From Diphasiastrum complanatum (taxonomy: Eukaryota; Streptophyta; Lycopodiopsida; Lycopodiales; Lycopodiaceae): a stretch of DNA of 64,000 bases. Every line of letters begins with the position of its first letter. Position 1 is the stretch's first letter. The stretch is from contig CM055092.1 in the NCBI GenBank assembly GCA_029204225.1, forward strand, positions 45,950,087 through 46,014,086. Reading direction: 5' to 3'. Shown piece after piece: positions 1 through 9,721 of this stretch. A model generated the notes under the pieces. That model was given only the letters and a program-made list of their open reading frames with translations, was not told where the DNA came from and did no database searches. The position numbers were made by a program, and so were the translations under genes.

Positions 1-491
1 ACTACAAGCGCGTGAAAGAGGACACAACTTAAACTCCATTGATATTTCAAGTTTTTACTCTCTCTCTCTATAATGCTTTCCTTAGCAAGAGAAAAACAAT
101 GTAAATTTTTATCATCAATTTCTCTTAAGTGATGCCATCACTCACACTAATGATGTTTTTTTACATGTTCTTTTTGTCATGGAAGGTTCATCTAACATGC
201 TCACATGAAAGATTTGTAAAGATCTTGTGAGCAATTGTCTTGTAGGTTATTTATGGTGGGGAAGGATCTCACCCTCAAGCCTTGCTCAATTTAAACACCT
301 TGAGGTAGCCTTTGTAAGATACTTTTGGCATGCACATGAACCATTTTTCCGAGCATTTTGTTTGCAGGTTATTTATGGCGGGGAAGGATCTCACCCTCAA
401 TCCTTGCTCATTTTGGAACACTCTTAGGTGGCATTTGTAAGTGTGAGTACTTTTTGTTGGAAATGTGGTGGTTAGGTAGCTTTGATACCAT
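1..491 (-). mobile_element. Leader of a minus-strand copia-type element (partial)
   Basis: At 479-490 the minus strand reads TGGTATCAAAGC, a tRNA-iMet primer-binding site with one change, next to a TGTTGG LTR edge at 492. The leader therefore runs left, off the window. It holds a diverged direct repeat at about 244-300 and 366-421, where both copies contain GTTATTTATGG followed by GGGGAAGGATCTCACCCTCA. No coding sequence is seen here; the short ORF across it is not credible. Confidence 0.5.
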
Positions 492-1060
492 TGTTGGAAA
501 TAGTCTTTAATGAATTCAATCTCAGAATTGGAATCTTTTCAGTATCCTGTAGTTAGACTTAGAGATCCTAACTATAGTGTTTGTGGGTTGTGCAATAATC
601 TGATAAAACAGAATGAACTGACAGTGCAGAATTAAAGTCAGAACAACAACAACCTTCAACGTATCTGAGATCTACTATGAGCCAGAATTTTGTAACTTTC
701 AGATGTAAAATGAATTAAGACTTTTGATTGCTGATAACGTAGAAGTCAATGACTTCCGTTCTACTACCTTCTTGAGGTGTCGTAGACAACCATGGAAGGC
801 ATAGCCATTATTGTTGTGGATGTTGTAATGAGGATGATAATTGATAACAAGAATTAATGCCTCTGATAGTTGATAACACAAGAGTCAATGACATATGTTC
901 TACTACCTTTTTGAGGTGTCTTAGACAACCATGGAAAGTGTAGTCGTTATCGCTATGGAAGTATGATGATTGAAGTGTGTTATTACAACATGAAAGAGTG
1001 AGTAAAATCAGATATTCAAGACATGATAATGTGCAAGAAATGCTTCAATTAAATGAGCTA
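492..1060 (-). repeat. Candidate copia LTR with a tandem duplication
   Basis: The sequence starts with TGTTGGAAAT beside the primer site at 479-490, so it is probably the LTR of the element to the left. Its right edge was not found; 1060 is a guess. Inside, about 731-866 is repeated in diverged form at about 867-975; both copies contain TTGAGGTGTC and AGACAACCATGGAA. The region holds no gene. Confidence 0.35.
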
Positions 1061-1289
1061 AGTACAATGATTCTTTACGTCTTCTTAAGTCCAAAATATT
1101 TTAGGTTTGTACATGTATGGTGGTAACCGAGGTCTTGATGATCTTTTGACAAGTGAAACATCTCTGGATTCTCTAAGTGGTTATCTGATGTTGCTAGGTA
1201 TGTCTGCTGGTGCAGACTAATTTTGAAAACTACTCCTTGTTGTGGGATCTGGTATTGAAATATTTGTTTGACTTCTTTCTGCATGTGTA

Positions 1290-2900
1290 TCAGTAGTCTA
1301 CGTCTTTATAGGAGGAGAGTATAAAGTGGTAGACACCCTTGAAGTCATGAAATTTATCTTCTAGAAACTTGACGTCTCTGCTTATAGATAGAGATCCACT
1401 GTCAATATCAAGGACCTTGTCGGCCTTGTACTCAACTGGATAACCAATGAAGATGCATTTAGAAGAGGTTGAATCCAACTTCTTCCTAATTTTATGTGGT
1501 ACTTGGGCATAGCAAATGCATCCAAATACTTTGAGATGACTTATGTTAGGCTTTCTACACGTATAGGCTTTATAAGATGTCTTATTGTCGACAACCTTCA
1601 TGCTGGAATAGAGCCTACATGTAGCATGCTATAGCGATGGCTTCACTCCAGTATTTCTTGGGCAGGTGTGCATGCTTTAACATGGATTTAGCAGTTTCAA
1701 GAAGAGTTATGTTCTTTCTCTATCTCATTTTGTTGAGGAGTATAGTTGGCAGTAAACTATTGCTTAATGCTATTATCAAAAAGATATTTCTTGAAAGTCG
1801 TGGAGATGTACTCTCCCCCTCCATCTGATCTTAGACACTTTGTCTTCCTTCCTTTTTGTACTTTTTTTGTCGCTTTGAATTGTTGGAAGCAACTGAATGC
1901 TTCATCTTTTTCCTTCATGAACATCACAGAAGTAAATCTTGAGCAATCATCTATGAAGGTTATAAAGTAGAGGGAACTACCATGCGATGGTGTTTTTAGG
2001 ACCACATAAATCACTATGTATTAGCTCAAGAACATCTTTGAATCTAATAGACTGACCTTTGGTGAATTTGCTTCTAGAGTGCTTGTCTAAAATACAAGAT
2101 TTACATACAAAGGATTCAGAAGATGATGTAGGAAGTGATAGACTAGTTGCTAATGAATTGCATGCCATAAATTTAATAGATCTCATATTGAGATGGCCTA
2201 ATCTATGATGCCATAGTTTACTTTCATCAGAATTGAGTTTTGAATTTTACAAAAGAGCATAATCAAGAGAAAGGACATATGTATATCCATTTCCAGTTGC
2301 TCTAACAAGAACTTTAGAGCCTTGTTCAATGGTACATTCATTTGTTGTAAATTTTACAATGTACCCTTGATCTACAATCCTTGGTGAGGATTGGTATGTA
2401 GAGTATGTCTGATATAGTTTTTGATAAACCATTTTGAAATTGAAATCGTATGATGGTGCCTTCGACTTCCACCTAGTGGCTACTTGAATCACCAAGATAT
2501 ATGTATCTTGATACTGGTCATGTTGAGAAACACAAATCATTTTTTACTTAATGTCACCACTGTGTAGCACCATTGTCCAAGTGCCAGCTTTGATTGTTAG
2601 GCATCTTGTTGTGTTCGGCCATGAAGAGTCTTTGCTCTTCTTCTTTTGCCGCCAATGCTTGCTGATTTTCTGCATGCTTCTGCGACTACTTCTTCTTTGT
2701 TTCATTGTGCATTCAAATACTGGAATCTTTCATGTCATAATTTGTCCTTTTGAAATATTTGTAGAATAATTTGGTTTTAGGTTTATCATGACTTGAATGA
2801 GAAGAAAGATTGTGAATCAAAAGTAGGCTTGGTCTTGGAATAAACTTTCTTCTTAGAAGTTTTCTTGCTGAACAATGCTAGACTTTTGTCTTGACCTTTG
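1290..2900 (-). pseudogene. Ty1/copia gag-pol relic (integrase part)
   Basis: Reading down the minus strand there is a degenerate zinc-knuckle-like stretch near 2730, then a GAG-pre-integrase segment (HHRLGHLN near 2200, then a C..C pair about 2100-2080). The integrase core follows in another frame (FITFIDDCSRF and the conserved GGGEYIS near 1800), and then the post-integrase region in a third frame (FGCICYA, then FIGYP, 1601-1290). Stops and frameshifts separate the pieces, and reverse transcriptase and RNase H are absent. This is a dead copia copy whose primer site lies at about 3202-3213. The domain assignments are secure; the exact ends are not. Confidence 0.8.
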
Positions 2901-2967
2901 TGTTATGCCCACATGCTGAATATAGGATTCGGTATAATCTTAGACTTGGATACATGGTACTCCAGTG

Positions 2968-3213
2968 TGTCGTAAAACTATGATACTGTGGAAGTATCGA
3001 ATGATATCGGATTAGTAGAGCGCTGGTTATAACAGAAGCTCTGATACCATGTCATAAAACTGTGATACTGTGGAAATATAAAATAATATCGGATTAGTAG
3101 AGCGCTGGTTATAATAGAAGCTCTGATACCATGTCGTAAAACTGTGATACTATGGAAGTATTGAATGATATCGGATTAGTAGAGCGCTGGTTATAACAGA
3201 AGCTCTGATATCA
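2968..3213. repeat. 82-bp tandem triplication containing a primer-binding site
   Basis: Three copies of an 82-bp unit lie in a row; TAAAAC recurs at 2973, 3055 and 3137. Each unit ends with GCTCTGATACCA or its variant GCTCTGATATCA (3038-3049, 3120-3131, 3202-3213). On the minus strand this is the copia primer site TGGTATCAGAGC. The PBS and the adjoining leader have therefore been triplicated. Confidence 0.8.
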
Positions 3214-4499
3214 TGTCGGAAATGTGTGAGATAGCAGCGGAAGTCTAACAACGGACAGTTATGGATCGAAAGTGCATCAGTTACCAAAAATAATCAAGAT
3301 GAATTCGGTAACAATGCACAAATGAACAAGACAGTTGTGTGGACAAATGCACTCTTGATTAATCAGAAAATGGAGTACATGAGCATTGTCATGTACTTTC
3401 AGTACATCCATGTTGATACATGCAAGATAATATCCAATGTAAGCTTTGTAGGCCCAAAAGGAGCTATTAGCCTTAAGAACAAGGCAGTTCCCTCTTTAGG
3501 CCCTCCAAAGTAATTAATAAGGATATTAGGCCAATAAGGGCCAATGTAGCCTAAATAATACTTAACAAGTGCTACCTATCCCTCAAAATAGTTAAGTTTA
3601 GTTAAGTGAGAGCATTGTCTATAACTAGGCAAGAGACATCATTTTGTGAATTTTTTGGCTCATTTGCAAGTGAGAGCTTCTAGCTTCCTTGTGAATGTGA
3701 GCCATAGGGATCTCCATTGATAGGTTTCATGTGCCCTATCCACATGAATCAATGTTCCATTTTCATTGATTGTACTCTTTATTTCATTGCTAATGTGATT
3801 TCATTGAGATCTCATTGTTTCTAGCTTCCTATGGATATGCTATCTTGATGGTCTTGTACTTTTCTTGGTATTAGCTTTACTTCTATTGTTATTGCTGTTA
3901 GTTTGGGATTTGGCACTGACAAGCATGAAGCTGAGCGCTAATCTGTGAGGCGCAAAAATTGTAGAGCTTCAAAGGATTGATCATTGCTAACTTGATTGTC
4001 AAGGTTAATCAGCGTGATTACAGATTGAAAGATATAGACTTCATTTAAATGTCTTATAGTTCAATGACCAATACTTTGAATATACATGATTAATTAGAGC
4101 CCCCTTGTAGTAGACAGCCGTCTTGGTAAGTAGTAAAATCTATTTACAAGTAGGTGGACTGTCAGTGTTCTCATTGAAGTCGTTTGAAAGTACATGGATT
4201 GACTTTCCCTGATGAGGGAATCGAGTACGTGGAGTTAGTTGAGAGTTGATGAAGTGTCGATGAAGTTGGGTAAGTCGATGAAGTCGAGTAAGTCAATGGA
4301 GTTGATGGAGTTGGCGTTGAAGTCGATGTCGATGGAATCGGATAAGTCGATGGTCAAGTGATTCGGGTACATCAATGTCGAGTAAGTCAGGTTAGTCGAT
4401 GTCAGATAAGTCGATGGAGTTAAAGTCGAAGTCGATGAAGTTAGACTTTGACAGATTTCATTACCGAATGGATTTGGTCTCGAGCATAGAAATATAACA
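3214..4499 (-). repeat. Candidate copia LTR lying between two internal regions
   Basis: The segment begins TGTCGGAAAT directly after a primer site (3202-3213, minus strand) and ends ATAACA directly before a purine tract read on the minus strand (4500-4512). That is the structure of one LTR with an internal region on each side. Inside, about 4236-4445 is a degenerate array of GTCGATGAAGT and GTCGAGTAAGT units. The boundaries come from these landmarks only, because no second LTR copy is in view for comparison. Confidence 0.45.
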
Positions 4500-4990
4500 C
4501 TCTCCTTTAATGTGGATCCTAAAAAACTTGGATCTTCAAATTTAGCATGTTGTTAAATCTGATGTGGTGATCCTTGGATAATGCCTTTGTGAAGAAATTT
4601 GCTGCCATAACATTTGTCCTGCAGTACACCAATGATACTTCCTTGCTTTGCACTTTTTCTCTAAGGTAGTGATACATGATTTCGATATGCTTGCTTCGAG
4701 AGTGAAATCTCGGATTTAGAGATAATACTATTGTGCTTTGATTGTCACAATATATGGTAGTTGGATGTAGCTAAGCAAGGTCGATATCTGCAAGTAGATT
4801 TCTCAGCCAAATCGCCTCCTTGGTAGCATTTGTGGCGTTGTATTCTGATTCAGTTGATGATAATGCTATTGGGTCTGTTTTTTACTGTTCCATGAGATTG
4901 GGCCTTGATTGAAAAAGAATACAAATCCAAAAGTAAATCTTTTGGTGTTGATATCTCCTGCCCAATCTGCATCTATTGCCTCCATAATAG
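4500..4990 (-). pseudogene. Copia RNase H relic
   Basis: Minus-strand translation with frame changes gives the end of a copia pol: S.SS.ESEY near 4850, then IYCDNQSTI near 4750, FHSRSKHIEI near 4700 and FFTKAL near 4580. These are the RNase H hallmarks, including the aspartate of CDNQ. A purine tract and an LTR edge follow at 4512-4499. The upstream part of pol is missing. Confidence 0.75.
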
Positions 4991-6431
4991 ATGCATAGAT
5001 GTTTTGTTGCTTGGATATACTTCATGACCTTTCCAATGGGTTGTTGGAAAGAGGTGATAATGCAATAACGACAAATCGAAGCTTATGAACGATTTATTGA
5101 GCGCAGCAGAATGAGCTCGCTTTCCTAATGCATGACTACACATATCAATTTTGAACAAAACATAATGAGAAGAGTCACGTCCAATCTTTTAGCAACTAAC
5201 TTTGAAATTATCAGAGCTAAAGTGATTACGTAGCCAAACAATGAAGAATTGAATTATCAAAAAAAAGCAATATGAGATCACAGAGATTCTGACATGATAT
5301 TGAATGCAATAAATAATAGATTTATTCAAGAAAATGATGAGCATAAGACAATTGTGGATAGAAATCGCATACTCTAAGCTATCTCTAAAAACTCTGTCTG
5401 ATTTGCACTCCCGTTGATAAGCAAGCTGATTAAGTCGTAGATAATGGCCTATTGGTCATAGTGAGCTGACATCCGTCCAGTTCATACTTCTTGGAAATTC
5501 ACTTGTGGAATCCACCTGTGAGCAATTTCCGGGTACCTCTGCAAACTATGTAGAACATGCATAAAACTGTAGAGCTGACTAATAAGTGGATGAAGATTAA
5601 AAGATCGATTAGTTGATAATCAGGAGAATAATCCAACACTCTTGCATCCATGTATTACCTACATTAATCACCTAATTAAGTAAGTTGTTGTACTTGGAAG
5701 TATATGGCTTTTGTGACAACTATACATAGTGTATATTGTCAACTCGTAGAGAATGTTGACGTGGACGAGGACGTCGCAAATTCTTTCACTTCGCATTTTA
5801 GGGGAAGTGGTTTTTTGTCACTTCGCAAATTCTGGGAAGTGGCTGGGAACGTCCCTCGTTCAAAATAGATGACCTTCAGCATTTTTGTCTCTCTTCGGGA
5901 TTTTGCCAAAATGATGAAGGTGCCCTAAAAAAGGCGAAGGCAAATATGTCTTTAAAACAGTTTAACTCATGAAAATAGATGACCTTCGAGAATTTTCTCC
6001 CTCTTCGCATTTTTCAAGAAAATGCGAAAAAGCCGAAGGTGTTAAAAACAATTAAACTTTTGAACTATAACACGATGACATTTGTTTTGGGACTTTGACC
6101 TGAAAAAGAGTAATCTTTTTTGGTGTTTTTTTAATGGTCCTAGTTTTAGGCCAAAATCATGGATTTTTTTAATAAATCTCTAAATTTTGTTTTTAAAAAA
6201 AGCCCAAAAATGCATATTTTAAATAAAGAACTACAAGTTTTTTGTTGCAAACTTCATAAAACCATCATAATTACAAAAGAAATAATAATTCAAGAGAACA
6301 AATGATTTTTGAAACTCGAAATCCCATTGAAATACAAAATAACTTAAATTATATTTGCACATTCTTTTTTTTAAAGTACATTTTATAAGGAATTTTCACT
6401 GATGCCTCTCAATTCAAAACTTGACATATTC
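4991..6431. other. Intergenic, AT-rich, with a diverged direct repeat
   Basis: No credible gene is seen. At 5860-6060 a unit of about 110 bp occurs twice: both copies have AAAATAGATGACCTTC, then a CTCTTCG block, then GAAGGTG. The stretch 5770-5850 carries further CACTTCGCA motifs. The part near 6432 is the 3' flank of the gene at 6432-8019. Confidence 0.5.
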
Positions 6432-8019
6432 TCAACACTCGTTTTCAGCTGATGAAGTGGAAGACCCATCTTCTTCATCAGAGTCAACTGGCATGTCTTC
6501 CTCAGAATTCGCGTCTAATGTTGACAAAAAACCTTGTAAATCAGCTTTTCTGTTGATGATGAGTGGAGGATGATGGTTTTTCAAGTAATCCAAGTCGTTC
6601 TTTCAATATAGATGTTGTTGACTTTCGTAGATGATTGGTCATTGTTAATTCAAAATTAAATGCCAAAACATCTACATCTTGTAGATTCAAATCGTCGACT
6701 CTTGGTTGATTTTTTGGCAATCTCTTTCTCTTGCCCTTTGGATCTACTTGCAACATTTCGAGTTCGTACCTTCCCAAAAAAGCATTCGTCGAAGTGGTGC
6801 GCAACCAATGGACACGTAGTACTTTTGTTTGATTGCTATTTTGAATAAAACCAAGTACTTTGGCAATCCAAAATGGATGTCCTTCATTGTTTTCTGAAGC
6901 TAGAAGTGCAACAAGGCTTCCAATTTGAATTTCATTCAAATCACCGCGCCATTTCATTTTTGCAGCTTTTACACTTTGCCTATTCTTACTTGAGCCCACA
7001 TAAATTTCAAGTTCCTCACCTTGCACAAGCTGTAGGAAATCATTATCTCGAGGAAGATCTGAAGGTTCGACAGTCGTAGTTGATGTTCCTAATTTATGAG
7101 GCCAATGAAATTCATCAGTTGTTGATGTATGTTCGAGATTGAACAAACTGATTTTTTGTTCCTCGAAAAAGTCCATCCACCAATGCTGATCAAACTCATC
7201 AAAAAAATGATAAGTTGCTTGAATACTTGATTCCAAAAAATTTAATGAGGCAAATGGATCAATCTCACAATGTTCTCTTTGCGCCTTTTGTTCTTCTAGC
7301 AAGGACTTCAAGGGAGACAACACAACGAGCTTGATTTGAGTCGATGGAATGTTAAGCAAAAATCGAACTCCTTCAAGAGGTAGCCACGAAACTGAATTTG
7401 AAAATAGTTTGCCCCATAATAATATAATGTCTGATTCGTTACATTTGATTTTAAACTGGTGCTGAAAGCTAATATCATTAATATTAGCTACGCATCGCTC
7501 TGTTTCGTTGGACGTCTTAACATAATCACGAAAATCATATGTGTGTCTGATTAATGACACATTTGGTTTAACACGACGAACATTACTTTGAGAAGGTCTC
7601 CTACGAACATGAGAAAAGCTTGAACATCGCGGATCAACAAACTTACGTGGATCTATTGATTTACTAGAATCAGTAACTGAGTGAATTGAAGCTTTTGACT
7701 CATCACTCAATGATTCAACTTGTTCAAAAGAACAATGTTCTAGTTGTGCCGAGCCTGTATCTGAAGAGGAAGACGAGGTTGAAAGATTTGATACAAGTTG
7801 AGTTACATACGTCATTTTTTGGAAAGTACTTGCTTGAGAAATTTCAGATGATGAATGGGTAAATGATGACGATGCCACATCGTTTACCAAAATATGTTCA
7901 GATTCAGGAGTGGCTTTATAAAAAAAGCTTTCATTGGGAATGTCAGATGAAGATGTTGCACTTGTTGCAACATATTGAGTTACAACTACTGGAATAGAAG
8001 AGGTAGAACTACTTGACAT
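6432..8019 (-). CDS. Unknown Ser/Thr-rich protein with an acidic C-terminus
   Basis: A single-exon frame of 492 codons starts at the ATG at 8019 and stops at 6541. The first 150 residues or so are rich in Ser and Thr. The middle part is tryptophan-rich and globular. Around residues 375-425 there is a motif of the form GSLVALLAS...HPFWIAKVLGF...LRVHWL, which resembles small beta-barrel chromatin-type folds but matches no family I can name. Just past the stop, shifted by one base at an AAAA run (about 6545), a further 36 codons continue as a strongly acidic tail (EEDMPVDSDEEDG) to a stop at 6432. The real protein is probably about 528 residues, and this copy has either a one-base indel or an unseen splice. 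It once lay head to head with the methyltransferase gene at 24.3 kb, so the two may be functionally linked. Function is unknown. Confidence 0.6.
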
Positions 8020-8478
8020 TGTAACCTCAAAAAAAATGGTTTCCCCAAAATTTTAAAAGAAATTCTCAACATTTCAAAATTTATCAAAGACAATTGAAAA
8101 TCTGCAGAAAAAAAGACTTTTTAGGAAAATTTAAAACGCTATCTTAATGAAAATGCTGAAAACTTTAATAAAACAAGCCATTTTTGTGAAAAAAAAAGTA
8201 AAAAACAACACTACAGATTCAACATATTTTCTTACTAAAAAATCTCAAAATGATTACTTTTCTGAGACAAAGCGTTGTAAAACATGAAAATACGAGTAGC
8301 GACCTATGCTAGGCATAGATTGTGGTCAAGTCCTTACTAACAACTTATGCTTAGCATAGGACGGAGGCGAGAATCTTCAGTTCTAACCTCCTTTCGACCT
8401 ATGCTGAGCATAACTTTAATCCCTGGTCCTGTTCCAACCTATGCTCAACATAGCTTAGCAAGCAAATTGCGAAGGCAT
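8020..8478. promoter_or_regulatory. Left half of a divergent intergenic region with palindromes
   Basis: This is the A-rich upstream region of the minus-strand gene. It carries four copies, perfect or degenerate, of the CCTATGCTNAGCATAGG palindrome at about 8304-8318, 8344-8360, 8398-8412 and 8438-8453. The last 5 bp, GGCAT (8474-8478), are the left target-site duplication of the 15-kb retroelement chain. The rest of this region continues at 23489. Confidence 0.6.
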
Positions 8479-9721
8479 TGTTGTAAAGCTACATTTACAA
8501 GCTTTACTTGCGGCGCCATCGGCGCCAGCTATGTCCCCGGCGCCAGCAGCGCCACTGCTGCTCCCGGCGCCAACGGCGCCCCTGCTGCTCCCGACGCCAC
8601 TGTGACCAGAATCCAGCCGGCGCCAAGTTCCTATGGCTGAAAATCTTTGATCGGTTCTAGCGAAGTCCAGAGAGCTCAGATCGATGTGCAATCACCTCAC
8701 ACGATCTAGGTATGATTAAAGGAAGCCTGGAGATCAATAAAATCTAGAGAGAGAAAATGACTTTCTAGAAAGAGAAAATCCTAGAGAGAGAAAAACGTGC
8801 TTTACCAGCTTGGGTAGAGTGCTTGGTATGAGGGGGGTGCCGAATCACACCAATACTATAGGGGAGTGCGGGTTGCGACTCAGGGCGAGCTCCAACCAAG
8901 TCTCAGCCTCCCTTGCTGGAATGTTGTCATGGCTCTCGCCTTGGCATGCTAGCGCCCCGGAGACTAGGGTCGGTCACACACTTGAAATGTAACCTTCTCA
9001 GATTTATCAATAAAGTGGGATTTTTCTCAAACTGACTCTGATTACCTTCTGGGTTTCAGTGTTCGGTAAAAGCGCCAGTTGTAAGGCCGCTTTCAAAATT
9101 TTTAACTTGGCACATAGCTGAGCGTCGTATCTCGGGACGCCAGCGGTATGCCGTCGGGACCATTCGGTCCGTGGCGCCAGCGGTATGCTGTCGGGACCAT
9201 TTGGTCCAAGAACTGGTTGTTTCCATATCTGTCGCGGCTTGTGGTTCTGAGTGTTCCTTGCATGAACGTGAATGGGTTAAGCTCTTGGGAACGGGCTCTA
9301 ACCTGTCGGCTGAGTTGGATGGCTTGCTTGGGTGGATGTTACCTGTTTATGGCTGTCCAGTCTGGCGTGGCGCCAGGTTGGCTTCCAGCGCTCGTGACGA
9401 AGCTTTCAGTTGGTTAAGTCTGATGTAAGTCAGACCGCTTGCTTGGAATGGATGTTACTCGTTTGTAACGAAGCTTCGAGTTGGTTGAGTTTGATGTATG
9501 TCGGGCGGCTTGCTTGGAGGGAAGTCACCCACGTCGGGACCCCCGATCTGGCATGGCGCCAGGTTGGATCTCAATGTTGGTTTGCGGAACTTCAAGTTGG
9601 TTAAGTCTGATCGTTGTTGGCGAGTTGGCTGCTTGTATGTCAAGTGGGTTCGGATGGCAAGAGTTGAAGGCTGGGAAGCTAAGTCGTGGTTCCCGGCTCC
9701 CTTTGGGATGCCTGCGCTACA
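8479..9721 (+). repeat. LTR1 of the non-coding element (1,243 bp)
   Basis: The LTR begins TGTTGTAAAGCTAC and ends CCTGCGCTACA. The 5' part carries a GC-rich block of GGCGCC palindromes (about 8510-8625). Possible polyadenylation signals are AATAAA at about 8735 and 9008. At 9135-9215 a 33-bp unit ending GGGACCATTYGGTCC, itself a small palindrome, occurs twice. From 9370 to 9640 three diverged units of about 75-110 bp follow, each containing CAAGTTGGTT or CAGTTGGTT and TCTGAT. The primer site follows at 9724. Confidence 0.9.

Noticed and set aside
8301-8460. Palindrome cluster as a CRISPR-like array
   Set aside because: The spacers are irregular, the units are self-complementary and degenerate, and the sequence is plant nuclear.
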